From the NCBI GenBank assembly GCA_965249215.1, contig CBDFLN010000002.1:434001-498000 (forward strand): 64,000 nucleotides of DNA, given 5' to 3'. A model generated the notes under the pieces. That model ran no database searches. It was not told the DNA's origin and saw only the letters and a program-made list of their open reading frames with translations. The translations under genes were made by a program, and so were the position numbers. This document shows positions 8,102 through 17,192 of this stretch, one piece after another. The DNA is from G963667675 sp965249215 (GTDB lineage: Bacteria > Chloroflexota > Dehalococcoidia > Lucifugimonadales > UBA3495). Every line of letters begins with the position of its first letter. The first letter of the stretch is position 1.

Positions 8102-9253
8102 TTAGGCCACGGACTCGGCGGCGGCAGGCTCGTTCAAGGGGCGGATTTTGGGCATCACGTGCTCGGCGAACAACTTCTTGGACTTTATCACGTTCTGGTG
8201 CTGGTTCTTGCCTACCCGGAACATGGCCATGAAGTGGCCGTATCTCCCCTCTTCCATGTCCCGCACCAGGTAGTCCGCCACGTAGTCCGGGTCGCCGCAC
8301 ACTATGAAGCCGTCGTTGCGAAGTTTCTCAAATGGCGTCCCAGGAGCGGGCAACTCCAGGCCCCGGAACTTCTCCCGGTAGTCGTAAGACCGGTCCGTCT
8401 GCAGTCCAGGCACCGGCGCAGAGACCTGCACCGGCCGGCTGAAGGTGCCCAACCGCCGCACGTACATTACGGCGTCCCGGCACTCTTCAATGGCCTGCTC
8501 GTTGGTCTCCGCCACGTGAATGTACCGCGCCGCAACATACTGGTCTGACGTGGGCTTCCAGCCGAACTTTTCCTGCGCCACCTCTTCATAGTGGTCGTAG
8601 GCGACTCTGAAGACTCCCACCGGACTCCAGATTTTGCAGATGGGGATGTGACGCTCTGCGGCGAACTCGATGCTCTCCACAGACGCCGCGGGCATCCAGA
8701 TCGGCAACGGGTTCTGCAGAGGCCTGGGCCATACCGACACCGACTTCAACTCGTAAAATTGACCGGCGTAGTCGAACAGCTCCTCTGTCAGGCACTTCTT
8801 CAATATCTCGTAGGACTCGGCGAACCGGGCCCTAGCAGTAAAGGGGTCAACGTTGTAGGAGACGTACTCCTGGGGGGAGCCGCGGACAATACCGCCGATG
8901 AACCGCCCGCCGGACAGCACATCCAGTTGGGCGAACTCCTCCGCCGTCTGCACCGGGTGCCGCAGCGGCAGCACGTGTCCGATGACCCCCACCTTCATCC
9001 GCTTGGTCCTGGCGGCGATGGCCGAGGCCAGCACGGTGGACGACGGATTAAGATTGAAGTAGGTGAAGTGGTGTTCGTTGACGAAGGCCCCGTCGAAACC
9101 TAGTTCCTCACCCATTACCCACTCGTCCAAGTGCTCCGCGTAGGTCTGGGCGGCCAGCTGTGGATCGCAAAAGCGGTTTGTCTGGCGGGTCTCAGGGCCT
9201 ATTTCGTCGGGAATGCCGGGATATGTGGTCTCATCGAAGGTGTAAATCTTCAT
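8102..9253 (-). CDS. LLM-class flavin-dependent monooxygenase, long (bacterial luciferase-like) type
   Basis: A 383-residue luciferase-family enzyme, first gene of a three-gene operon with an unknown protein and an alpha/beta hydrolase. Seen: WVMGEELGFDGAFVNEHHFT, with the NEHH pair typical of the long group, VGVIGHVLPLRHPVQTAEEF, LDVLSGGRFIGGIVRGSP, WPRPLQNPLPIWMPAAS and a C-terminal CGDPDYVADYL. Relatives act on alkanes, sulfonates, nitrilotriacetate or long-chain substrates with FMNH2 from a separate reductase; the flavin reductase at 19799-20287 is a candidate partner but is not linked. The substrate is unknown. Confidence 0.92.
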   Translation of the reverse strand: MKIYTFDETTYPGIPDEIGPETRQTNRFCDPQLAAQTYAEHLDEWVMGEELGFDGAFVNEHHFTYFNLNPSSTVLASAIAARTKRMKVGVIGHVLPLRHPVQTAEEFAQLDVLSGGRFIGGIVRGSPQEYVSYNVDPFTARARFAESYEILKKCLTEELFDYAGQFYELKSVSVWPRPLQNPLPIWMPAASVESIEFAAERHIPICKIWSPVGVFRVAYDHYEEVAQEKFGWKPTSDQYVAARYIHVAETNEQAIEECRDAVMYVRRLGTFSRPVQVSAPVPGLQTDRSYDYREKFRGLELPAPGTPFEKLRNDGFIVCGDPDYVADYLVRDMEEGRYGHFMAMFRVGKNQHQNVIKSKKLFAEHVMPKIRPLNEPAAAESVA

Positions 9254-9563
9254 CTGACCTGCGCTCCCCGGGTGTTCACTGGTTAGGAAGCTCGCCGCCG
9301 GGCTTCGTCTCCCAAGGCCTTGGGAGATGGGAGTCTAGTTGTCCCGCCCGATGCGGCCGAAACCTGGTGGTTGGGATACCTTGGACCGGAGTTGATTGGG
9401 GGTCCCTGGGAGGCCCGCCTCTCACGGAAGGCCCGAGCCTTGAGTTGGCACAGAGTATATATACGGGCACTTGCGGTGTCAATTGACGCGGAGTATGGCA
9501 GCGACAGCCACTGTGCCTTCCTTTCGAGAGTCTATGTCCGTCCGGCTCATTGCGCTGTCCCTG
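9254..9563. other. Intergenic region, 310 bp, no gene seen
   Basis: Between the 5' end of the monooxygenase gene and the 3' end of the lysR gene. Short frames are present but have no ribosome site or recognisable product. An AT-rich run, AGTATATATAC near 9448, might be part of a promoter; nothing else stands out. Confidence 0.5.
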
Positions 9564-10487
9564 TCAGCCCGACGCTGCCTCCACCGGAATAGCCACGCCG
9601 TATATGTCCTGCAGCAGCCTCAGCAGCGACGCCACCGTTGGACCGTGCTGCTGCCCCCGCCTGAGCAGCAGGTACGTAGGCAGCAGCACGGGCTGCATCT
9701 CCCGCAACCCGATGCGGGTCAGCGATCCCGACTCCAACTCCCGTCGCACACCGCTGCGAGGCAGCAGGGATATGCCCAGGCCCAGCTGCACCATGTTCTT
9801 GGCCGCCTCCACGCTGTCCAGGTTCATCTCGATTTTCGGGGTGACCCCGGCATCACGGCAGACCCTGTTGATGAATTGGAAGTAGGACGACCCCGGGTCC
9901 CCCGGGTCGTAGACGATCAACGGTTCCTGGGCCACCTCGTACATCGCGGCGGCTCCCGCGGCTGCAAAGGAGTGTTCCGGATGCACCACCAGCACCGCCT
10001 CCTCGTCGTAGAGATGCAAGGCGTCTACGTCGGGATGCTGCATGAACCGGGCCAAGCCCAACTGCACCTCCTCGTCCACCACCATCTGGAGCACGTCGGT
10101 AGAACCTCCAACTCTTATACGGAGGTTGGTCTCAGGGTACAGCCCATGGAAGTTCTGCAGAATTTCAGGGAGTACATAGGTGCCCACTACCCGCGCCGTG
10201 GCCATGTTGAGCACTCCCACCGACGCCTGCCTCACGCTCTCCACCACCTCCCGCCCCCGACGCAGGGTCTCTATCGACCGCTGGGCGAATGGGAGGAAGG
10301 TCTGCCCCAGATTGGTCAGCCGTACACCCCGCGCAGTGCGGTGAAACAGCGGGGCGCCAACTTCGTCTTCCAACGCCTGCACCCGCGCGCTCACCGAAGG
10401 TTGGGACAGGAGCAGGGCATGCGCGGCCCGGCGGAAGCTTCCCCTGCTCGCCGCCTCCAGAAACGCCTCTAGCTGGGGTATCTCCAT
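9564..10487 (-). CDS. LysR-family transcriptional regulator
   Basis: A 307-residue LysR-type regulator: winged helix-turn-helix at about residues 1-60 (FLEAASRGSFRRAAHALLLS, QPSVSARVQALEDEVG, LFHRTARGVRLT) followed by a periplasmic-binding-like effector domain. The start at 10487 (MEIPQLEAFLEA) matches the usual family beginning and has AGAGG 7 bp upstream; the longer frame adds 25 poorly conserved residues. It is divergent from malate synthase and isocitrate lyase with a 186-bp shared gap, so control of the glyoxylate genes is the simplest inference. The effector is unknown. Confidence 0.88.
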   Translation of the reverse strand: MEIPQLEAFLEAASRGSFRRAAHALLLSQPSVSARVQALEDEVGAPLFHRTARGVRLTNLGQTFLPFAQRSIETLRRGREVVESVRQASVGVLNMATARVVGTYVLPEILQNFHGLYPETNLRIRVGGSTDVLQMVVDEEVQLGLARFMQHPDVDALHLYDEEAVLVVHPEHSFAAAGAAAMYEVAQEPLIVYDPGDPGSSYFQFINRVCRDAGVTPKIEMNLDSVEAAKNMVQLGLGISLLPRSGVRRELESGSLTRIGLREMQPVLLPTYLLLRRGQQHGPTVASLLRLLQDIYGVAIPVEAASG

Positions 10488-10592
10488 TGCTGTACCTCTC
10501 TCTGCCTCTGAGGGACCATTCCCGTCGCCGCCGGCCGTCTCATTGTCAGCAGTTATAATCATAGGCTATTACTATGACAGAAAAAACCCCCC

Positions 10593-10620
10593 TTGTTATT
10601 GAACTGATTTCATCTATACT
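10593..10620 (+). promoter_or_regulatory. Candidate sigma-70-type promoter for malate synthase
   Basis: TTGTTA at 10593-10598 and TATACT at 10615-10620 are 16 bp apart and 54 bp before the aceB ATG. They lie in the divergent lysR-aceB gap where a LysR regulator would be expected to bind. Confidence 0.4.
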
Positions 10621-10673
10621 ACGGAACACCCGTGTAACCCCATTAAGCTTTCTGACTGAAAGGAGCCCGGCCC

Positions 10674-12248
10674 ATGGCGGCAGGAGTACAGGTACTTGGG
10701 GAAGTCCCCCAAGAGTGCGCGGAGGTCTTGTCCTCCCCGGCCTTGGACTTCATCGCCGTCCTGGCGCGGAAATTCGAACCCACCCGGCGCTTACTATTGG
10801 AGGCCCGCGCCCAGCGACAGGCCGCCATCGACGCCGGCGAGACCCCCGACTTCCTTCCGGAGACTAAGAGCATCCGCGAGGCCGATTGGCGGGTGCCTCC
10901 CGCACCTCGCGACCTGACCAACCGCCGGGTAGAAATCACCGGCCCAACTTCCAACCGCAGAATGGTCATCAATGCCCTCAACTCGGGCGCCCAGGTATAC
11001 ATGACCGACTTCGAGGACTCCCATTCCCCAACCTGGCGCAAGACCCTTGACGGCCAGGTCAACGTCCGAGACGCCGTCCTGGGCACTATTTCCGACCAAG
11101 CCCCCGACGGCCGGCAGTACAGCCTGAACGAGCAGACCGCGACCCTGTGCGTACGGCCCAGGGGTCTTCACCTTCCCGAACGCCACGTACTGGTCGACGG
11201 CCAGCCCATTGCCGGCAGCTTCTTCGACTTCGGCCTCACCCTGTTCCACAACGCCCATAAACAACTAGGACAGGGCACCGGGCCATATTTTTATCTGCCC
11301 AAGCTCCAGTCCCATCGCGAAGCCCGCATGTGGAACGACGTGTTCGTCTTTGCGGAGGAGACCCTGGACCTGCCCAAGGGCGTTATCAGCCCCACCGTCC
11401 TGATTGAACACATCTTGGCCTCCTTTGAGATGGACGAAATTCTCCACGCATTCCGAGACCGGCCTTGCGGCTTGAACTTGGGACGCTGGGACTACATCTT
11501 CAGCTACATTAAGACCTTTTCGCAGAACTCCCGGGCCGTTTTCCCCGACCGCGCCCAGGTGACCATGGCTACGGACTTCCTGCTGGCCGCAGCCGAGCTC
11601 TTGGTCCAGACCTGCCACAAAAGGGGCGCTCACGCCCTGGGCGGGATGTCCGCCTACATCCCCCGCCGGGACGACCCGGAGGCCAACGAAATGGCCCTGT
11701 TGCAGGTGAGGACGGACAAGGAAAGGGAGGCCTCGCAAGGCTTCGACGGCGCGTGGGTGGCCCACCCCGGGCTGGTAGGGCCCGTGTCGGACGTGTTCCA
11801 GAGCGCCTTCCAGGAAGACAATCAGCTCTCCCGTATACCCGAGGCCAAAATCTCAGCCCAGGACCTCCTCCGGGTGCCCGGAGGTGAAATTACCGAGGCC
11901 GGCCTGCGCAACAACATCAGCGTCACCCTCCAATACGTTGACGCTTGGATTCAGGGCAACGGCGCCGTCGCCATCAACGGCTTGATGGAAGACGCCGCTA
12001 CTGCTGAGATTGCCAGGTCCCAACTCTGGCAATGGCTGCGCAACGGCTCTCAGCTCTCCGACGGAACCCAGGTCACGGAGAGCCTATATCACCAATACCG
12101 GACGGAAGAGGTGGCCAAGCTTCTGGCCTCCTCCGGCCGGCGGCCTTCCGGCTCTTTGGACCGGGCCGTCGAGCTATTGGACCACGTGGTCACGTCACCT
12201 TCGTTTGTCGAGTTTCTCACCTTGCCGGGATATAGGTGCCTGGAATAA
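10674..12248 (+). CDS. aceB: Malate synthase A
   Basis: Second enzyme of the glyoxylate bypass: it condenses glyoxylate with acetyl-CoA to malate. The 524 residues match the A-type (about 530). Seen: the substrate region GPTSNRRMVINALNSG near 90-104, MTDFEDSHSPTW, and the family signature GLNLGRWDYIF at 266-276. AGGAG at 10661-10665 supports the ATG at 10674. Isocitrate lyase follows 24 bp later, so the pair is an operon that lets the cell grow on acetate, fatty acids or other C2-yielding compounds. The divergent LysR gene is the likely regulator. Confidence 0.97.
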   Translation: MAAGVQVLGEVPQECAEVLSSPALDFIAVLARKFEPTRRLLLEARAQRQAAIDAGETPDFLPETKSIREADWRVPPAPRDLTNRRVEITGPTSNRRMVINALNSGAQVYMTDFEDSHSPTWRKTLDGQVNVRDAVLGTISDQAPDGRQYSLNEQTATLCVRPRGLHLPERHVLVDGQPIAGSFFDFGLTLFHNAHKQLGQGTGPYFYLPKLQSHREARMWNDVFVFAEETLDLPKGVISPTVLIEHILASFEMDEILHAFRDRPCGLNLGRWDYIFSYIKTFSQNSRAVFPDRAQVTMATDFLLAAAELLVQTCHKRGAHALGGMSAYIPRRDDPEANEMALLQVRTDKEREASQGFDGAWVAHPGLVGPVSDVFQSAFQEDNQLSRIPEAKISAQDLLRVPGGEITEAGLRNNISVTLQYVDAWIQGNGAVAINGLMEDAATAEIARSQLWQWLRNGSQLSDGTQVTESLYHQYRTEEVAKLLASSGRRPSGSLDRAVELLDHVVTSPSFVEFLTLPGYRCLE

Positions 12249-12272
12249 CAATTTTGGATTGAGGTTTAGAAC

Positions 12273-13568
12273 ATGACCGTGCGAACCATAGAATTAAATC
12301 AACAGGTAGCGGACTTGGAGCGCGACTGGGCCGAAAATCCTCGTTGGCAGGGCATTCAGCGCGTCTACAGCGCGGCCGACGTCGTAAGGCTGCGGGCCAC
12401 TCTCCAAGTTGAAAACACCTTGGCCCGAGCCGGCGCCCAACGCCTGTGGGACCTCCTCCAGCGCCCCGACTACGTCTCCACGTTCGGCGCTCTCAACGGC
12501 TCCCAGGCTGTGCAGATGGTCAAGGCCGGGCTCAGGGCTATCTATCTCAGCGGCTGGCAGGTCGCCGCCGACGCCAACACCGCCGGCCAGGTCTACCCGG
12601 ACCAGAGCCTCTACCCCGCCAACAGCGGTCCCGAGTTGGTCAAGCGTCTCAATAACGCCCTCATGCGCGCCGACCAGATTCAGGCCATCGAAGGCAAGAC
12701 CGACATCTATTGGTACGCCCCCATCATCGCCGACGCCGAAGCCGGCTTCGGCGGCCCCATCCACGCCTACGAACTTATGCGCAACATGGTTGAAGCCGGC
12801 GCCGCCGGCGTCCACTTCGAGGACCAACTGGCCGCTGAGAAGAAGTGCGGCCATATGGGGGGCAAGGTCCTGGTGCCAACCTCCCAGTTCATCCGCACCC
12901 TGAACGCGGCCCGTCTGGCCGCCGACGTTGCCGGCGTACCCACCATCTTGGTCGCCCGCACCGACGCTCTCGACGCAACTTTGCTCACCAGCGACATCGA
13001 CTCCGAGGACCGGGGATTTATCACCGGAGAGCGCACCCCGGAGGGATACTTCCGAGTGAGCAACGGCATGGACGCCATTGTCGCCCGGGGCTTGGCCTAT
13101 GCCCCTTATTCCGACCTCCTATGGTTCGAATGCTCCCACCCAGACTTGGAGGAAGCCCAGGTCTTCGCCGACGCCATACACCGGCACTTCCCCGACAAGG
13201 CCCTCGCCTACAACTGCTCCCCGTCATTCAACTGGCGGCACAAGATGGACGACGCCGAGATAGCCCGCTTCCAGAACGAATTGGGACGTATGAACTACAA
13301 GTTCCAATTCATCACCCTTGCCGGCTGGCACATGGTCAACGTCAACACCTTCGAGTTGGCCAAGAACTACCAGGAAGAGGGAATGCCCGCGTACGTCCGC
13401 TTGCAGGACCGGGAATTCGCCCTCGAAACCGAGGGCTACACCGCCACCAGGCACCAGCGCCAGGTTGGCGCCGAGTTCTTCGACCGGGTCATGATGACGG
13501 TCAGCGGCGGCGAGGCTGCCACCACCGCCCTCGCCGGCTCCACCGAGAGCGCTCAATTCAGTCGCTAG
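12273..13568 (+). CDS. aceA: Isocitrate lyase
   Basis: Cleaves isocitrate to glyoxylate and succinate. The 431 residues fit the short bacterial type. Seen: YLSGWQVAADAN, the metal-binding ADAEAGFGG and the active-site loop KKCGHMGGKVL with Cys192; the end GSTESAQF is typical of the family C-terminus. The stop TAG lies within CTAG at 13565-13568, exactly at the left border of the IS1182 copy, so the last one or two codons and the stop may owe their present form to the insertion. The coding part looks complete. Confidence 0.97.
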   Translation: MTVRTIELNQQVADLERDWAENPRWQGIQRVYSAADVVRLRATLQVENTLARAGAQRLWDLLQRPDYVSTFGALNGSQAVQMVKAGLRAIYLSGWQVAADANTAGQVYPDQSLYPANSGPELVKRLNNALMRADQIQAIEGKTDIYWYAPIIADAEAGFGGPIHAYELMRNMVEAGAAGVHFEDQLAAEKKCGHMGGKVLVPTSQFIRTLNAARLAADVAGVPTILVARTDALDATLLTSDIDSEDRGFITGERTPEGYFRVSNGMDAIVARGLAYAPYSDLLWFECSHPDLEEAQVFADAIHRHFPDKALAYNCSPSFNWRHKMDDAEIARFQNELGRMNYKFQFITLAGWHMVNVNTFELAKNYQEEGMPAYVRLQDREFALETEGYTATRHQRQVGAEFFDRVMMTVSGGEAATTALAGSTESAQFSR

Positions 13569-15114
13569 CAGCCCGTCTGAGGATTAGCTGGCGTGACTTG
13601 GATACAGGTGGAGGTCAGACGGCGACAATTATTGTTACCGGGTGCAGCCACTGACGGACCAATAGCTTCGTACGCCTCAGTGTGCTGACCATCTCGACGA
13701 TATTCCGGACACTTGTGGCAAGCCTGTTGGTCGGTGTTTCACGAGACTGGTCGGCCCCAAAGCGGAATAGTTTGAGCAGGTTGTGGCCGGTGCAGATCAG
13801 CGACCACTCGCCGCTGACCTTCTCCAGGCCCCGTAGCAGGAACTGGCGGAAGCCTCGGCCCTGCTTGATCTGGCCGAATACAGGCTCCACTGTCGCCATG
13901 CGCAAGGCGTAACGTTGCCGACCCCGTTTGGTCTGCAGCTTCCGGCGCATCCGATCCCTGGTGGGCATATGACTGGGTATGCGACCTCGGGGCGCGGGCG
14001 ACGGCACCCTGCCGTGGCGGGTCTGCTCCGGCGCGACGAACGGGTCCACGCACAGCCTGTAGAGACCTTCAACCGCCTGTGCCGAGTAGTAACCGGCGTC
14101 GGCGGATACCTCTTTGGGCACTGCGCCGACGTTGTCTATGGCCTCCTCCACCATCGCCACCGCCTGCTGCTTGTCCGAAGTCTGGTTGGTGGCGTGAGCC
14201 GCCACGATCACCTGGTGGGTACTGTCCACCACCGCTTGACAGTTGTAAGCCTGCAGGAAGTCCCGTCCGCCCGGCGCCGGCATGATGTGCGACTCAGGAT
14301 CGGTGAAGTTGCGCTGGGCTTTGTCGTCGGGAACCCCCGAATGACCCTTACCCGCAGCCACCTGAGCTTCGGCCTCTAACGCCGCCATCGCCTCCCGTAT
14401 CTTCTCCAACCGCCCCTCCCGAAAAGCCAACTCCTCCGGCAGTTCATCCCCGCGCTTGCTCTGTCCGTACCATCGGTCCTCTTCGTCATCAACCTCCTGG
14501 GCACGCCGCAGCAACTCCTCAACCTCCCCCGCCAACTGCGCCTCCTTCTCTTTCATCCGACCATAGCTCATCGCCTTGTGCCTCGATGCGTTGGCCCTCA
14601 CTTTGGTGCCGTCCAACGCCACGTGACCCAGCTTCACCAGCCCCGCCCGCCGGCACAACGCCAATACTTGCAAGAACAGCCCCGACAGCGCATCCAGATT
14701 GTCCTTGCGGAAGTCCGAGATGGTCCGGAAATCCGGCGTGTTGTTCGCCGCCAGTACACGGAAGGCTATGTCCTCGTGGAGTCGCTGGGCGATTCGTCGG
14801 GAAGATGCCACCCCGACGCAGTAACCGTAAAGCAACACCTTGACCATCATCCGCGGATGATACGGTGGGCCACCTCTACTCTCCCCCTCGTAGCGGGCAG
14901 TGATCTCCGATAGCTCCAACTCGTCCACGACGTCGGAGACGAAGTAAGCCAGATGGTCATCTGGCAACCACTCCCGCATTGCCGCTGGCAAAAGCAACTG
15001 CTGGTCTGGATCATAGGGACGGTAGGTCTTGCTCATCGCCGCCTCCCCACTACTCAACTGCGCCTATTCTACCCCAAACCACTCGCCTGCCGTGTTTCTC
15101 GGACAGGCTGCTAG
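13565..15114 (-). mobile_element. IS1182-family insertion sequence, copy 1
   Basis: A 1,550-bp element bounded by CTAG on both sides, with imperfect terminal inverted repeats: TAGCAGCCCGTCTGAGGA at the left and TAGCAGCCTGTCCGAGAA read inward from the right. A second copy at 50564-52131 has the same ends. Both flanks carry CTAG, so CTAG is either a 4-bp target duplication or part of the repeat. The element sits between the aceA stop codon and a strong hairpin that probably was the aceA terminator. Confidence 0.92.
13615..15036 (-). CDS. IS1182-family transposase, copy 1
   Basis: DDE transposase of 473 residues from the ATG at 15036, which has GGGAGG 5 bp upstream. Seen: the N-terminal YRPYDPDQQLLLPA and WLPDDHLAYF segment (DUF772-like), then VALDGTKVRANASRHK, a charged coiled-coil-like stretch, VSADAGYYS and a C-terminal VEPVFGQIKQGRGFRQF with the last acidic residue. 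Compared with copy 2 it lacks six residues (EQAEAA) in the coiled-coil region and differs at several positions, for example STHQ against SAYQ. The reading frame is intact. Confidence 0.93.
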   Translation of the reverse strand: MSKTYRPYDPDQQLLLPAAMREWLPDDHLAYFVSDVVDELELSEITARYEGESRGGPPYHPRMMVKVLLYGYCVGVASSRRIAQRLHEDIAFRVLAANNTPDFRTISDFRKDNLDALSGLFLQVLALCRRAGLVKLGHVALDGTKVRANASRHKAMSYGRMKEKEAQLAGEVEELLRRAQEVDDEEDRWYGQSKRGDELPEELAFREGRLEKIREAMAALEAEAQVAAGKGHSGVPDDKAQRNFTDPESHIMPAPGGRDFLQAYNCQAVVDSTHQVIVAAHATNQTSDKQQAVAMVEEAIDNVGAVPKEVSADAGYYSAQAVEGLYRLCVDPFVAPEQTRHGRVPSPAPRGRIPSHMPTRDRMRRKLQTKRGRQRYALRMATVEPVFGQIKQGRGFRQFLLRGLEKVSGEWSLICTGHNLLKLFRFGADQSRETPTNRLATSVRNIVEMVSTLRRTKLLVRQWLHPVTIIVAV

Positions 15115-15414
15115 GCCAATGGAGGCCCGCGGCGCAATAGCCTCACACCGGCGACCAGGCAAGCACAGCAATGACGGGACCGCCCTGGGGCGGTCCCGTT
15201 GCTTTTGTGCCCGTGCCCTGTCCCGGTAGACTCGCCCCTTTTTACTGTCAGGGTCCAGTTAAACCGGGCATTGTTGACACCCGGTCATGCAGGCAGTAAA
15301 TTTAGCCGTATAGCCTTGGGAGTCAGTGTCTATGGTTCTCTGCGCCAGTCGGCCACGTCACTGGGCCAACGCATGGGAAATTAAACCCTAAAGTCAACTG
15401 CTGGGAGGTTCACC
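15115..15414. other. Intergenic region between IS1182 and amidohydrolase
   Basis: Holds the stranded terminator hairpin at 15173-15207. The remainder, about 200 bp before the amidohydrolase ATG, shows no gene that I can support. Confidence 0.5.
15173..15207 (+). terminator. Strong hairpin, probably the original aceBA terminator
   Basis: CGGGACCGCC at 15175-15184 pairs perfectly with GGCGGTCCCG at 15189-15198 across a CTGG loop and is followed by TTGCTTTTG. No plus-strand gene ends just before it except aceA, from which the IS1182 copy now separates it by about 1.6 kb. Confidence 0.7.
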
Positions 15415-16500
15415 ATGTCTAGCTACAGGGTCATATCAGCGGATAACCACGTGTTCGAGCCGCCGGACCTTTGGACCAGTAGGGCCGAGGCAAAGTTCAA
15501 GGAGCGGGCTCCTCGAGTCGAAAGCTTGGAAGCCGGCGACTTCTGGTTCTGCGACGGCAACAGAGTCCTGGGCGTCGAAGGCAACGCCCGGGAGGCGCCC
15601 AGGTCGGAAGAGGTGCGCCTTGGAGGCTATATCCCCGAAGAACATGCCAAAGACATGGACATGGATGGTGTAGACGTCAATCTTGTCTATCCGACCATAG
15701 GGCTTTTTCTGTACAGCGGTCCGGACAGCGACCTACTGACCTCCAATATCAGAAGCTACAACGACTGGGTAGGCGAATTCTGTAGCGCCATTCCGTCCCG
15801 CCTCAAGGGTGTCGCTATGCTGAACATCGACGACGTCGGCGAGGGCGTGAAGGAGTTGGAGCGCTGCGCTAAGATGGACTTTGTCGGCGCCCTGATAACC
15901 GTATACCCCGTTGAGGGTCGCTCCTACGATAAGCCCGAATACGAACCCCTTTGGGACGCGGCCGAGGACCTGGGCATACCCTTAAGCATGCACATCGGCA
16001 CCAATCGCGCCGGGCCTGGCCAGCAATGGATGGACCTCGATAGCACCAGGCCCTCCTTTGCCTGCAACGGCGACCATTGGGTGCGCATCTCCCTTGCCGA
16101 CATGATTCTCGGCGGCGTCTTCGTGCGCCACCCCAAACTCCAGATTGGCTCCATAGAGCACGAGCTTTCCTGGGCGCCCCACTTTTTGAATAGAATCGAT
16201 TTCAATTACAAAGAAGACCCCGAGATGTACGCCGGAGGTTTCCGGTTCGAAGACGGCGCCGTTCCCAGCGACTTCTTCCACAGCAACGTATTCCTTGGCT
16301 TCCAAGAAGACGCCAAGGGCATAAAGGACCGTCACGTCATCGGCGTAGACCAACTGCAGTGGGGCTCGGACTATCCACACAAGGCGGGCACCTTCCCCAA
16401 CAGCCGCTCAGTGCTGGAAGACATACTCGCCGAGTGTCCCGAGGGAGAGAAGGCCAAGATCGTCGGCGGCAACGCCGCCAGGGTGTACCGGCTGGACTAG
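15415..16500 (+). CDS. Amidohydrolase family 2 metal-dependent hydrolase/decarboxylase
   Basis: A 361-residue TIM-barrel hydrolase of the amidohydrolase-2 group, whose members include aromatic-acid decarboxylases and hydrolases. Seen: the metal-binding SADNHVFEPPDLW at the N-terminus, LSMHIGTNRAG with a metal His, SIEHELSWAPHFL and the catalytic Asp in QWGSDYPH. GGGAGG lies before the ATG. It has a close paralogue at 35211-36344 on the other strand (shared SSYRVIS, GYIPEEH and DMD-DGID segments), so the genome has expanded the family. The substrate is unknown. Confidence 0.9.
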   Translation: MSSYRVISADNHVFEPPDLWTSRAEAKFKERAPRVESLEAGDFWFCDGNRVLGVEGNAREAPRSEEVRLGGYIPEEHAKDMDMDGVDVNLVYPTIGLFLYSGPDSDLLTSNIRSYNDWVGEFCSAIPSRLKGVAMLNIDDVGEGVKELERCAKMDFVGALITVYPVEGRSYDKPEYEPLWDAAEDLGIPLSMHIGTNRAGPGQQWMDLDSTRPSFACNGDHWVRISLADMILGGVFVRHPKLQIGSIEHELSWAPHFLNRIDFNYKEDPEMYAGGFRFEDGAVPSDFFHSNVFLGFQEDAKGIKDRHVIGVDQLQWGSDYPHKAGTFPNSRSVLEDILAECPEGEKAKIVGGNAARVYRLD

Positions 16501-16571
16501 AGCCGCCCTCCACGGCGGGAGACGATGGCCCGCTATTGCGGGCCGGTTGAGCATCAGCGGCGCGCTGGCGT

Positions 16572-17021
16572 CTATTGGGGTGGATCTTGATTCGGGCGCG
16601 GAGGGTTACCGTCTGACTTCCAGGACAAGACCTTGTTGACTTGGATTTCGATTACCGTCACCACTCCAGCAGCCAGCCATTCTTTGGCCAGAGCCGGGCC
16701 CGCTTCTGGACCGTAGTTGCGTATTGAAACGTGCTCTAGGATCCTCGCCGCGTTGTCCTCCGTAATTATGGCCTCTCCCTCCAGCACCACGTACTTCGCC
16801 GGACTCGGCTCTGTCGCGATGGACAGGGACACCTTGGTGTTCTTGCGAATGTTACGTAACTTTACCGTGTTCTGCGGCGTCGCAACGTAGGCCTTGTCCC
16901 CTTCCACCATGTACGAAACCGGCGCCACGTGCGGCCTGCCGTCGGGCCGCACCGTACACAAGTGGGCTACGCTTAACTCCGCAAAAAGCTCGGCGATCTC
17001 CTGCTTACTTAGTTCGGCCAT
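16572..17021 (-). CDS. PPOX-class F420/FMN-binding protein
   Basis: A 149-residue split-barrel flavoprotein of the pyridoxamine 5'-phosphate oxidase-like superfamily. Seen: HLCTVRPDGRPHVAPVSYMVEG, the standard first strand pair, then VATPQNTVKLRNIRKNTKVSLSI and a C-terminal VIEIQVNKVLSWKSDG. Members reduce small substrates with F420H2 or FMN, or bind haem. It stands alone upstream of tRNA-Lys. It is not pyridoxamine phosphate oxidase itself, since the PLP-binding C-terminal motif is absent. Confidence 0.85.
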   Translation of the reverse strand: MAELSKQEIAELFAELSVAHLCTVRPDGRPHVAPVSYMVEGDKAYVATPQNTVKLRNIRKNTKVSLSIATEPSPAKYVVLEGEAIITEDNAARILEHVSIRNYGPEAGPALAKEWLAAGVVTVIEIQVNKVLSWKSDGNPPRPNQDPPQ

Positions 17022-17192
17022 CGCTACCTCCTGTCCATGGCATTCGGCTTCCGGACCCCAGCTCCCGGCGATTGTGGTCTGGTAAGAAACCCCGGAGGGT
17101 AGACTTCTGTCGGGAAAATGCGGTGCTCTGGTCTTGCGGCAACATCATGTATGAGAAAAGCCGGAATCGGGGATTGTAGTGTGGGGGGTTGG

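Noticed and set aside
7533..8300. 255-residue form of the hypothetical protein
   Set aside because: The added N-terminus overlaps the upstream monooxygenase gene by 200 bp and has Arg-rich shadow-like wording.
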